A stretch of DNA of 64,000 nucleotides from CAYTAU01 sp964442075 (GCA_964442075.1 CAYTWH010000001.1:120338-184337); one strand, 5' to 3'. Positions 27,462 to 35,283 are shown, numbered from the stretch's first letter. The notes: generated by a model from the sequence alone, not told the origin. A program made the numbers and translations.

Positions 27462-28772
27462 TTATTTATCTAATCTGTTTATCTGTGCACCAATTTTATT
27501 TAAACGCGTTTCAATATTCTGATAACCTCTGTCAATTTGCTCTATATTATGAATAGTGCTTGTTCCTTCAGCTGATAACGCAGCAAGTAAAAGAGCTACA
27601 CCTGCACGAATATCGGGCGAAGTCATTCTTGTTCCTCGCAAACGATATTGTCTGTTTAATCCAATAATAGTTGCTCTGTGCGGATCGCAAAGAATAATTT
27701 GTGCTCCCATGTCAATTAATTTATCGACAAAGAACAATCTGCTTTCAAACATTTTTTGATGTATAAGAACACTGCCTTTTGCCTGAGTTGCCACAACTAG
27801 AAATATACTTAACAAATCGGGTGTTAACCCCGGCCATATTGCATCAGAAATTGTCATTATCGAGCCATCAATGTATGTTTCAATTTCATAATGTTCTTGA
27901 GCAGGAATATAAATATCATCACCTTTTCTCACTAATTTTATTCCTAATTTTTTAAACGAGTCAGGAATTACACCCAGATTATTGTATGAAACATTTTTTA
28001 TAGTAATTTCAGATTGTGTTAAAGCAGCCATACCTATGAAACTGCCTATTTCAATCATATCGGGTAATACTTTGTGAACAGTTCCTTTTAGATCTTCAAC
28101 TCCTTCAATTGTTAACAAATTTGAACCTATACCTGATATTTTTGCTCCCATATTGTTAAGCATCTTACAAAGTTGCTGAATATATGGCTCACAAGCCGCA
28201 TTATAAATTGTAGTTTTACCTTCTGCAAAAACAGATGCCATAACAATATTTGCTGTTCCTGTAACCGATGCTTCATCTAAAAGCATATAGGCACCTTTAA
28301 GTTTATCTGCTTTGACATCGTAAAAGCTATCTAAGGCATCGTACCTGAACTTTGCTCCCAATTTCTCAAAGCCAATGAAATGCGTATCTAGTCTTCTTCT
28401 TCCTATTTTGTCTCCTCCCGGTCTTGGTATATATGCTTTTCCAAACCGTGCCAATAATGGACCAATGATCATTATTGAACCTCTTAAACTGGCACCTTGG
28501 TTTTTAAATTTTTCTGAATGCAGGTATTCAATATCTATATCTTTGGCAGTAAACTCAGATGTATTATCGTCTATTTTGACAATTTTTACGCCTAAATCTT
28601 TTAATAATTCTATTAGTTTATTTACATCTCTGATGTTGGGAATATTTTTGATAGTAACAGTTTCAGATGTAAGCAATGTAGCACAAATAACCTGTAAGGC
28701 TTCATTTTTTGCACCTTGTGGTATTATTTCTCCTGATAGTTTATTACCGCCTTGTACTTCAAAAACACTCAT
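27462..28772 (-). CDS. murA: UDP-N-acetylglucosamine 1-carboxyvinyltransferase MurA
   Basis: 436-aa enzyme that transfers enolpyruvate from PEP to UDP-GlcNAc, the first committed step of peptidoglycan synthesis. It opens with VQGGNKLSGEIIPQGAKNEA, and the usual EPSP-synthase-like repeats follow. At the active-site loop the normal Cys is replaced: RPGGDKIGRRRLD, with Asp121. The same Asp in MurA of mycobacteria and chlamydiae gives resistance to fosfomycin, because the drug alkylates the Cys. It is 4 bases downstream of the DUF4290 gene. Confidence 0.95.
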   Translation of the reverse strand: MSVFEVQGGNKLSGEIIPQGAKNEALQVICATLLTSETVTIKNIPNIRDVNKLIELLKDLGVKIVKIDDNTSEFTAKDIDIEYLHSEKFKNQGASLRGSIMIIGPLLARFGKAYIPRPGGDKIGRRRLDTHFIGFEKLGAKFRYDALDSFYDVKADKLKGAYMLLDEASVTGTANIVMASVFAEGKTTIYNAACEPYIQQLCKMLNNMGAKISGIGSNLLTIEGVEDLKGTVHKVLPDMIEIGSFIGMAALTQSEITIKNVSYNNLGVIPDSFKKLGIKLVRKGDDIYIPAQEHYEIETYIDGSIMTISDAIWPGLTPDLLSIFLVVATQAKGSVLIHQKMFESRLFFVDKLIDMGAQIILCDPHRATIIGLNRQYRLRGTRMTSPDIRAGVALLLAALSAEGTSTIHNIEQIDRGYQNIETRLNKIGAQINRLDK

Positions 28773-28776
28773 TTTT

Positions 28777-29370
28777 TTATTTTTTTCTAGGGAGTACTCG
28801 TTTTTTGGGTTTTGTTCTTGACAATATATCTCTTGTTTCTTTCAATTTCATATTTTTACCAACAATAATCTTGCCATCTGAAATTTTCTCTAGGTCTGTA
28901 AAAATTGTAGAATCGTTTACAGATTGTTTGTTCCACATAAGATATGATTTTTTCATATGGTTAGCAATTGTTTCAATTAAAATTTCACGTTCTTCACCTT
29001 CTTCTAAATCGATAACTGCATTAATAAAACTTTTAATATTTCTACCATAATGCCTATGATTACTTTCTTTTAACATATAAGGTACTTTGTTGGGTTTTTC
29101 TTTTAAAATTTTAGGGAACCCAACCTCAACCGGATAATCAATATCTAACTCATAATTTGACATCATTGCCAAATTATTCCATAATTTGTTTTTGAAATCA
29201 GAATGCTCATGATATTTATTGCTTAAATTACCCATTACTCTAATTAAAACTTTTGCCAATCTGGTTCTTTCCTCTTTGTCTTCAACTGTTTTAATATAAT
29301 CTACCATTTTCTGAATATTTCTTCCATATTCAGGAATAATCATTTTTTTTCTTTGTGTATTATATTCCAT
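28777..29370 (-). CDS. DUF4290 family protein
   Basis: 197-aa cytoplasmic protein known only as a Bacteroidota family, recognised from MEYNTQRKKMIIPEYGRNIQ and the repeated YGRNI element (KESNHRHYGRNIKSFINAVI). The start at 29370 is chosen because the -7 promoter box covers the TTG at 29388. The tail is very basic (TKPKKRVLPRKK). It is the first gene of a DUF4290-murA-tlpA-ompA-like run. Conservation next to murA suggests a link with cell-wall synthesis, but no function is known. Confidence 0.85.
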   Translation of the reverse strand: MEYNTQRKKMIIPEYGRNIQKMVDYIKTVEDKEERTRLAKVLIRVMGNLSNKYHEHSDFKNKLWNNLAMMSNYELDIDYPVEVGFPKILKEKPNKVPYMLKESNHRHYGRNIKSFINAVIDLEEGEEREILIETIANHMKKSYLMWNKQSVNDSTIFTDLEKISDGKIIVGKNMKLKETRDILSRTKPKKRVLPRKK

Positions 29371-29385
29371 ATATTTAATTTTTTG

Positions 29386-29393
29386 CAAATGTA
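29386..29393 (-). promoter_or_regulatory. -7 box for the DUF4290-murA operon
   Basis: The minus strand reads TACATTTG, 15 bases upstream of the ATG at 29370. It rules out a start at 29388. Confidence 0.5.
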
Positions 29394-29526
29394 TAACTTT
29401 TCAAAAATATAGCAAAGGATTATTATATCTCTTTTGTAATATTGATAAAATCGTGTTTTTATAAATTGTGTTAATAATTGAGCCTAAATTATTCATAAAT
29501 TAAATTATATGTTGTTATCAGTAGCT

Positions 29527-29541
29527 ACGTCCTTTAGGGCG
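29527..29541. repeat. Short repeat motif ACGTCCTTTAGGGCG
   Basis: This 15-mer lies in the 238-base space between the DUF4290 promoter and the next gene's 3' end. With one mismatch it also forms part of the large inverted repeat downstream of lon (43602-43616 and, inverted, 43715-43739). It may be the remains of the same dispersed element. Confidence 0.5.
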
Positions 29542-29608
29542 AGAAGAAGGATAAGAGTACAAATCCCTCTGCGAAATTTTCAAAATAAATAAGTTTAACT
29601 TATAAACT

Positions 29609-31831
29609 TTAATCATCTATAGCTTTCGATTTTTTCCACTTCTCTTTATTAAAAAGCTCCCCTGTTTCTGTATAATGTTTCCATTTGCCTTTTTTTATAC
29701 CATCTTTAAATTTTCCTTTAAGCTTTAGCTTTCCTGTATCATAATAAAATTCTGCATTACCGTTAAATTCACCCTCTTTCATATAAATTAAAGCTTTTAA
29801 ATTACCATTTTCATAAAATTCCTTGTACTCTCCATTAATAACATCTTCTGTGAAATTTACTTCCGCTTTGCTTGTACTTTCTTTGTTGTCGTAATAGAAC
29901 ATTGAGTTGCCATCTGCTTTTCCTTCAATAAAAACAACTGCTGCTTTAATATTTCCACTTTCATAATATATACGCCATAATCCATCTAATTTTTCATCTG
30001 TTATCATACCTTCAGATATAAGAGTGCTATCAGTTGGGTCAATTGTATCTATATAAAAATATCTGAATACTCCTTCTTGTTTTAATTGCTCTTCTGTTAA
30101 TATGGGTTTAAAGCCTAATGTATCGTATTCTTCAATAAATAAATCATCGGCTGCATTTTCCATTTTTTCAAGTTCTTCGTACATCAAAGCACTTTCATCG
30201 TGATATGCTAAAAGCTTGGTGTCATATAGATTTCCTTTTGATGTAAGTTGAAACCCAATTTTTGCAAAACTTAAAATTATCTCTTTATTATCGTGTATTG
30301 ATTCACGTGTATCTTTATCGCTATAGAAATATAAATGCTTATACAATTTTGGCATTTGAATAAAAACAGTAACATTTGATTTATTGTTGAACTTGTTTTT
30401 AAAATCCATAAAATCCTCGCTATGCGATAATGTTCTTCCTTTCATATAATTATCAATAAAATCCATTATTGATGAAGGAGAATTACTAAAAACAACATAA
30501 TCTTCTATAAATGTATAATATGGTTTTTCTAATTTCCCAAACATTTTACCCAAGAACAATTTAAAGAAACCTTTAATGTTAAGATAATTAATTTCAAAAT
30601 TTTTGTATTCTATTATTTCAAATTTAACAGGAGAACGTTTTTTTACCTGTTTAGTGAATTTCTCCATACCAAGTTTTGCATCGTCAATATATTTTGTGTG
30701 AATAGCAACTATTATATCTTGTTCTCTGGCATTACTTTCGGGTTGCATTTTTACAAAAGCTATTTCATTTCCTATCCAGCTAAAGAAAACTTCATTTAGG
30801 TCAATTTTTAGGAACTTTTCAATACGTTTAATATTTTTATCAATATTTGCATATTCTGTACTATCCTCATCTGCAAATTGTGTAGATATACTTTCGTAAA
30901 ACTCATTAAAATCGTCAAAACATAATGCCATATATAATGCTGTTTTATCAGACAATATATTATAAGCATTCATCGCTCCGGGTTTTACTTTTGATAAGGC
31001 ATTCAAATACGAAGGAATACTATCAAAAAAATTTGTAGAACCTTCCAAACTAAGCAATTCATTTTCAAAATTCATGTTAAACATTGAATATGCCATAGCA
31101 TTACTTAATGAGTTTGCCTGCTCGCTTTCTTCGTCCAAAAAGCATTTTAGATATTTGCCGAGCATTGAATAATTGAAATAGAATTTGAATAGGTTTCTTT
31201 TTTTAAGCGATTTTGAGCCTGCAATAAAATACTGGTCTTTGTTCCAGTAATTTTCTTCTTTTTTATCAATAAGCTTTTCAATTAAGCTACTTGTATAGCT
31301 TCCTGCAAGCAGATTATCAATAATTGCTATATAAAGAGTTTTATTTGTTGTATTATCTGTTAATTCTGTAATCTCAACTTTTTTATAATCTCGTTTTTTA
31401 ACAGTATAGTCGAATAATCCGAATATATCGGAAAGAAATGAAATTTTAGAGGCTTTTTCAATATCTACAAAAAATATAAAATCATAATCAATGCCTGAAG
31501 TCATGTGTGCGGAAATTAGCAACTGGCGATCTTTTAGCAGCCTGCTTACTAATTTATTTTCTTTAATAAGACTGTCAATTTTATCGGCACTCTTGTTGAG
31601 GTCGCCAAAATACTCTGTTGACGTTAGATGATGCCATATTTTACTTTCGCTAACAGCCGACCAGGCTTCATTTAAGTTTTTTGTTTCTACAATAAAAATT
31701 GCATCATCGGGAATAATGCTAAAAGCATTGCGTTGGGTGCTTTCGCTAAAATAGATGTAGGCAATATAGCTGCCTACTACTATAACTATTACTATTATAA
31801 TATATAGGAGAATTTTGAAGAATTTTTTCAT
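29609..31831 (-). CDS. Membrane-anchored DUF3352-like protein with C-terminal MORN-like repeats
   Basis: 740-aa protein. One N-terminal membrane helix (about residues 5-28, IIIVIVIVVGSYIAYIYF) is followed by SIIPDDAIFIVETKNLNEAW, typical of large Bacteroidota periplasmic proteins resembling DUF3352. A second motif of that type is FFSWIGNEIAFVKMQPES. The last 130 residues are antitoxin/MORN-type repeats: GLWRIYYESGNIKAAVVF, GEYKEFYENGNLKALIYM and GNAEFYYDTGKLKLKGKF. Function is unknown. The first 70 codons and the promoter are duplicated upstream (31984-32280). The -7 box of this copy is at 31872-31879. Confidence 0.75.
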   Translation of the reverse strand: MKKFFKILLYIIIVIVIVVGSYIAYIYFSESTQRNAFSIIPDDAIFIVETKNLNEAWSAVSESKIWHHLTSTEYFGDLNKSADKIDSLIKENKLVSRLLKDRQLLISAHMTSGIDYDFIFFVDIEKASKISFLSDIFGLFDYTVKKRDYKKVEITELTDNTTNKTLYIAIIDNLLAGSYTSSLIEKLIDKKEENYWNKDQYFIAGSKSLKKRNLFKFYFNYSMLGKYLKCFLDEESEQANSLSNAMAYSMFNMNFENELLSLEGSTNFFDSIPSYLNALSKVKPGAMNAYNILSDKTALYMALCFDDFNEFYESISTQFADEDSTEYANIDKNIKRIEKFLKIDLNEVFFSWIGNEIAFVKMQPESNAREQDIIVAIHTKYIDDAKLGMEKFTKQVKKRSPVKFEIIEYKNFEINYLNIKGFFKLFLGKMFGKLEKPYYTFIEDYVVFSNSPSSIMDFIDNYMKGRTLSHSEDFMDFKNKFNNKSNVTVFIQMPKLYKHLYFYSDKDTRESIHDNKEIILSFAKIGFQLTSKGNLYDTKLLAYHDESALMYEELEKMENAADDLFIEEYDTLGFKPILTEEQLKQEGVFRYFYIDTIDPTDSTLISEGMITDEKLDGLWRIYYESGNIKAAVVFIEGKADGNSMFYYDNKESTSKAEVNFTEDVINGEYKEFYENGNLKALIYMKEGEFNGNAEFYYDTGKLKLKGKFKDGIKKGKWKHYTETGELFNKEKWKKSKAIDD

Positions 31832-31906
31832 GTGTTTAAATATTTTATTCTATCATGTTTACTTTATATTGCAAAGATATATTTTTCTTTAAGAATATTG
31901 GAAATT
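31628..31906. repeat. Direct repeat copy A, 279 bp (5' end and promoter of the DUF3352-like gene)
   Basis: By eye this matches 32002-32280 with 8 substitutions and no gaps (about 97% identity), at an offset of 374 bases. It contains the first 68 codons, the leader and the -7 box TATCTTTG (minus strand, 31872-31879) of the full-length gene. Confidence 0.92.
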
Positions 31907-31971
31907 GGAAATTTGAAATTTGTTAGTTGTTAGCTTAATGATGTGGGCAGGAAACTACTTTTTACTTGCGA

Positions 31972-31988
31972 CGTAGTTACAAACTACG
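31972..31988. repeat. REP-like hairpin CGTAGTT-ACA-AACTACG
   Basis: Perfect 7-bp stem with an ACA loop. The 45-base surrounding sequence recurs with few changes around 32413-32429. The truncated duplicate gene reads into it and stops there. Confidence 0.65.
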
Positions 31989-32205
31989 CCGAGCTGGTTA
32001 AATGATGCCATATTTTACTTTCGCTAACAGCTGTCCAGGCTTCATTTAAGTTTTTTGTTTCTACAATAAAAATTGAATCATCGGGAATAATGCTAAAAGC
32101 ATTGCGTTGTGTGCTTTCGCTAAAATAGATGTAGGCAATATAGCTGCCAACTACAACAACTATTACTATTATAATATATAGGAGAGTTTTGAAGAATTTT
32201 TTCAT
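31984..32205 (-). pseudogene. Truncated duplicate of the DUF3352-like gene (73 codons)
   Basis: The 73-codon frame reproduces the first 68 residues of the neighbouring 740-aa protein with four differences (T7, V17, S44 and T58 where the full-length copy has I, I, A and S), then reads through the duplication junction at 32001/32002 into a REP-like hairpin and stops. It keeps the membrane helix and a complete copy of the promoter (-7 box at 32246-32253, minus strand). Most substitutions are silent or conservative, so the duplication is recent or the peptide is under some constraint. Most likely it is a dead fragment. A short membrane peptide cannot be excluded. Confidence 0.8.
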
Positions 32206-32280
32206 GTGTTTAAATATTTTATTCTATCATGTTTACTTTATATTGCAAAGATATATTTTTCTTTAAGAATATTGGAAATT
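32002..32280. repeat. Direct repeat copy B, 279 bp
   Basis: Second copy of the 5' gene fragment and promoter (see 31628-31906). Copy A is followed by 95 bases of spacer and copy B by about 160. The extra sequence in the second spacer contains another REP-like hairpin. Confidence 0.92.
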
Positions 32281-32345
32281 TGTTGCTTGTTGCTTGTTAC
32301 TTGTTGGCTTAGCTCTAAACTACACTATGCAAGGTGCAGTAGCAG

Positions 32346-32368
32346 GGCACTGATTACAAATCAGCGCC
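32346..32368. repeat. REP-like hairpin GGC-a-CTGATT-ACA-AATCAG-c-GCC
   Basis: Nine base pairs with one internal A/C mismatch, and the same ACA loop as the CGTAGTT hairpins on either side although the stem is different. This suggests one family of hairpins whose stems vary by paired changes. Confidence 0.6.
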
Positions 32369-32412
32369 ATTGGGTTTAATGATGTATGCAGGAAACTACT
32401 TTTTACTTGCAA

Positions 32413-32429
32413 CGTAGTTACAAACTACG
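32413..32429. repeat. REP-like hairpin CGTAGTT-ACA-AACTACG, second copy
   Basis: Identical stem and loop to 31972-31988, within a flank that reads GCAGGAAACTACTTTTTACT in both places. It ends 12 bases before the stop codon of the next minus-strand gene. Confidence 0.65.
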
Positions 32430-32441
32430 CCAAGCGGGTTT

Positions 32442-32870
32442 TTATTTATTTAGAGCCATGAATTCAAAATCTCTTTTACCATAAAATACTTTAACAACTG
32501 GTTTTTCCAAAGAAGAAAAATCATCATTTAATTTAACCTTGCATGAAAATGGACATATTTTGTCATTAAGATTTAAAGGAACTGTTGAATCTACTAATAA
32601 ATATTTTTTATTATTCTCTTTATCTGAAACTTCAATCACATACGTTTTATTTAAATTAAGTAATAAAATACTCGGGTTTCCTTCTATCGATTTAATTTCT
32701 TCACTATTTTCATACACCTTGATAATTGCATTGTCAATTTTATCACCTTCAGAGTTTAGAACCTTAATTTTAAATTTCATTGCTCCCTGATAAGAATCTT
32801 GGGAATAGCTGTTAATCCCATTAATAGAAATAAGGATAAAAATGCAAAAAAGAACTTTTAATGTTTTCAT
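32442..32870 (-). CDS. Small secreted protein of unknown function
   Basis: 142-aa protein with signal peptide MKTLKVLFCIFILISINGIN followed by SYSQ. The mature part looks like a small beta-sandwich of the carboxypeptidase-regulatory type: MKFKIKVLNSEGDKIDNAII, KVYENSEEIKSIEGNPSILL, LNLNKTYVIEVSDKENNKKY. Two Cys (ICPFSCKVKL) may form a disulfide or bind metal. I do not recognise a named family. It has no close partner gene; REP-like DNA lies on its 3' side and two hairpins on its 5' side. Confidence 0.65.
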   Translation of the reverse strand: MKTLKVLFCIFILISINGINSYSQDSYQGAMKFKIKVLNSEGDKIDNAIIKVYENSEEIKSIEGNPSILLLNLNKTYVIEVSDKENNKKYLLVDSTVPLNLNDKICPFSCKVKLNDDFSSLEKPVVKVFYGKRDFEFMALNK

Positions 32871-32922
32871 TATTTTATTATTTTAAATTAATAAACAGTT
32901 TATTTCTCAAAAATAAATAAAT

Positions 32923-32944
32923 AAAAGGAGAAAACTCTCCTTTT
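32923..32944. terminator. Hairpin terminator AAAAGGAG / CTCCTTTT
   Basis: An 8-bp stem with an AAAACT loop, flanked by A-rich and T-rich sequence. It probably ends transcription of the 126-aa hypothetical gene (minus strand). Confidence 0.55.
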
Positions 32945-32976
32945 AATTTTAAAAAATAAAAAAAGCCTCACCCCAA

Positions 32977-32995
32977 CCCTCTCCAAAGGAGAGGG
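32977..32995. terminator. Hairpin CCCTCTCC-AAA-GGAGAGGG
   Basis: Perfect 8-bp stem with an AAA loop, followed by AGTTTTT on the plus strand. It belongs to a GC-rich stretch beginning AGCCTCACCCCAACCCTCTC that I have seen as a common intergenic element in Bacteroidota. It may act as terminator or as a mobile repeat. Confidence 0.55.
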
Positions 32996-33035
32996 AGTTT
33001 TTGACTTTTGCTATTTGCTTTTTGGCTTTTTAATT

Positions 33036-33416
33036 TTACTCTTCTTCTTTCTTTTTAGTTGATTCATCTACCTGAAATCCCCATTCGCCAAGTTTGCGAA
33101 GTGTGCTTCTGAATATACCTTTTAGTATATCTCGGCATTGGGTAACATAGTAGAGTGCATCGCCGGGTCCTGTAGATTTTTGGTTTTTATGAATTCCCAA
33201 CAGTTTATATGCAGTTTCGGTATACTCTTCGGCTTCTCGTCTTAGCCGTTGTGCTTTATCATAAGCCTCTTTTGCCTGAGTTGTTTTTGCTTCAAAATCT
33301 TTCATATCAACAGATTTTAAAACACTTTTGTCGCCATCGGCTTTATGTTTTTTAATTATGTTAGCACTCAATGATAACAATTTTGCAATATTTCTACTTA
33401 TAACAATTTTACTCAT
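33036..33416 (-). CDS. Hypothetical protein, helical, unknown
   Basis: 126-aa protein using the start at 33416 (MSKIVISRNIAKLLSLSAN). The Met at 33446 adds ten residues from an AT-rich leader. No signal peptide is clear. A long charged helix (DFEAKTTQAKEAYDKAQRLR to about residue 73) is followed by GPGDALYYVTQCRDILKGIF and LGEWGFQVDEST. The C-terminus is KKKEEE. I do not recognise the family. The composition is even and protein-like, so I consider it real. Upstream of it lies only the 21-bp-period array. Confidence 0.6.
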   Translation of the reverse strand: MSKIVISRNIAKLLSLSANIIKKHKADGDKSVLKSVDMKDFEAKTTQAKEAYDKAQRLRREAEEYTETAYKLLGIHKNQKSTGPGDALYYVTQCRDILKGIFRSTLRKLGEWGFQVDESTKKKEEE

Positions 33417-33506
33417 AATATTATTTTTTTTAGTTAATAAATGCATTTATTACACTGTAAAGATATAAAATAATATTGAATAAAAAAATATTATATTGAA
33501 CTTATA

Positions 33507-33825
33507 GAACATTAAATGCCCTTTAAAGAAGTTTAGGGAGTATTTATAGAACATTATAAGCTCTCTAAAATAATTTTGATGGTGTTATAAAACATTACAA
33601 GCTATTTAAAGAAGTTTAAAGAGTCTCTAAAAAAGTTTTGACGGTGTTATAAAACTTTATAGGCTCTCTAGAGTTGTTTATAGAGGATTTATGGAACATT
33701 ATAAACTCTCTAAAGTTTTATAATTGGATGAAACAGTTTTGTAATCGCATGAAACAGATTGATGTTTGCATGAAACAGAATGATAACTGGATGAAACAGT
33801 TTTGTAATATCACGAAAGTGTATAA
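33507..33825. repeat. 21-bp-period degenerate tandem array (array 1), about 15 units
   Basis: This gene-free stretch is one continuous array of 21-bp units (two are 20, one is 13). Ten units alternate between types such as GAACATTATAAGCTCTCTAA and GAAGTTTAAAGAGTCTCTAA. They are followed by four clean units beginning ATGAAACAG (33728, 33749, 33770, 33791) and a final ACGAAAGTG unit that runs into the stop codon of the DUF4956 gene. The last 15 bases, ATATCACGAAAGTGT (33807-33821), recur exactly at the end of array 2. There are no spacers between units and no cas genes, so it is not a CRISPR. Confidence 0.9.
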
Positions 33826-34509
33826 CTAATCATCATTATCATCAACAACATCCATATCGTCGGTAAAACCTTCCTGATCGCTTTCAAAGTAATATATTCT
33901 TAGGCGGGCTGTATCTCTAAGAAAATTTATTCTTCCAATTTCAATTCTTGATATTTTTATACCTGTTCGCTCTTGTAAGTCTGCCATTAGTTCTGCCCGT
34001 TTTTCGGGTTTTATGAGTTCTATTTTTTCGTAATCAATTGTTCTTCTTGATTCGTGTTTTAGCAAAAATACTTTTTCAAGTCCCCATGTTAATAATATTA
34101 TAGCGAAATTAGTAAACAGCAGTTCGGCATAACTTATCTTTTTGTTTGCCAATGCGTTTATTACAGCAATACCTATTATTAAAAAGAGGTAAGTCATTTC
34201 TTTTATAGGTATTTGTGCGGTACGGTATCTTATTATACCAAATATTGCAAACAAGCCTAATGCAAATCCAAGCTGTAGTTTTACATTGTCTAATAAAAAA
34301 CATAATAGAAAAACTGTTGTGCTTATTAGCAGATATGTAAAAAGATAATCTTTTCGTCTGCTTACTGAATAATAGAGCCACCTTACAAGTATAAGTGATA
34401 CAATAAAATTGAAAGAAAACCTTACAATAAGTTTTAAAAAATCTGCTGAATCAAATAGGTTTAATCCAAATAATTTATCGTCAACAATAATTTCTAATAA
34501 ATTGTGCAT
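33826..34509 (-). CDS. DUF4956 membrane protein
   Basis: 227-aa protein with about four membrane helices in the first 150 residues and a cytoplasmic C-terminal domain (GIKISRIEIGRINFLRDTAR) with an acidic tail. The core LGFALGLFAIFGIIRYRTAQ, then IPIKEMTYLFLIIGIAVINA, identifies DUF4956. Its start overlaps the VTC-domain gene by 29 bases, so the two are translationally coupled. DUF4956 and VTC genes are often neighbours in bacteria, which suggests the two proteins work as one membrane complex. It is the last gene of the CotH-VTC-DUF4956 series, and the 21-bp array begins at its stop codon. Confidence 0.85.
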   Translation of the reverse strand: MHNLLEIIVDDKLFGLNLFDSADFLKLIVRFSFNFIVSLILVRWLYYSVSRRKDYLFTYLLISTTVFLLCFLLDNVKLQLGFALGLFAIFGIIRYRTAQIPIKEMTYLFLIIGIAVINALANKKISYAELLFTNFAIILLTWGLEKVFLLKHESRRTIDYEKIELIKPEKRAELMADLQERTGIKISRIEIGRINFLRDTARLRIYYFESDQEGFTDDMDVVDDNDD

Positions 34510-35257
34510 CGTTACTTAGTTTAGTTAAAGTTAATAATTTAGTTTTAAATCTGTTGTATTTAATATTTTTGTTCATTAATACTGTTCCAACACAATATTT
34601 GCTCATACCTGTTGCTTGTATTTTTTGGGAACGTAATATTTTTATAAAGTCCGACAAATTGGAAAAGCCCTCTTGTTTTACTTCTACAATTACAAGAAAT
34701 GGCAAATCTATATTATTTTCTTTTGTTTTGTATGCAAGATTTAAATCAATTGTAATACGTTCCTTGTCGTATTTATGAACAAGCGTAATTCTTGAAAATT
34801 TGTTATATAATTTTGGTACAAGTTCATTGGGTTTATATGGAGAATTTTTTAAAATAAATGCTTTTGATTTGTCTGAAAATTCTTCTTTAATTTCTTTTTG
34901 CTTTATTCTTTTTTTAATTGTTCGTTCTTTGTTCGATTTAAATTTTACTTCCAAAAAACTAATATTAGATATTAAATATTCTCTATGCCTTACTTTATAC
35001 CTATTAAGTTTTCCATTCTGATGAAGATTATACATTTCAAATTCGGGGGTGTCGAAATATAGTGTGCGATAATCTAATATTCTGGTATTGCTTATTTCTA
35101 ATACTTTATATAATTCTGTTGCTTTATTTAAAATTGCAGGTAATTTCTCTACATTAAAAATGAACTTAGTATCGGTACGATTCATAAGCTTCACCTCTCC
35201 CATTTCTTCAAGTGAAGTTGTGGAAAAATTATCAAGTATGTTTTTAATTTCAGGCAT
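34481..35257 (-). CDS. VTC-domain protein, polyphosphate-polymerase-like
   Basis: 258-aa protein of the triphosphate-tunnel family that includes the catalytic domain of yeast Vtc4. The tunnel residues are recognisable: NRTDTKFIFN, the basic strand NRYKVRHREY, SFLEVKFKSNKERTIKKR, ERITIDLNLAY and the late acidic-basic pair VIVEVKQEG. No SPX domain or membrane helix is present. The product could be polyphosphate made from ATP, or the protein may act on another phosphate chain. It overlaps the DUF4956 gene, which would supply the membrane part. Confidence 0.82.
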   Translation of the reverse strand: MPEIKNILDNFSTTSLEEMGEVKLMNRTDTKFIFNVEKLPAILNKATELYKVLEISNTRILDYRTLYFDTPEFEMYNLHQNGKLNRYKVRHREYLISNISFLEVKFKSNKERTIKKRIKQKEIKEEFSDKSKAFILKNSPYKPNELVPKLYNKFSRITLVHKYDKERITIDLNLAYKTKENNIDLPFLVIVEVKQEGFSNLSDFIKILRSQKIQATGMSKYCVGTVLMNKNIKYNRFKTKLLTLTKLSNDAQFIRNYC

Positions 35258-35283
35258 TTTGAATTTTAGGCATTCTGAATTAT

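Noticed and set aside
33507..33825. CRISPR array
   Set aside because: Units adjoin directly without unique spacers, unit sequence drifts, and no cas gene is in the window. The same holds for 50058-50458.
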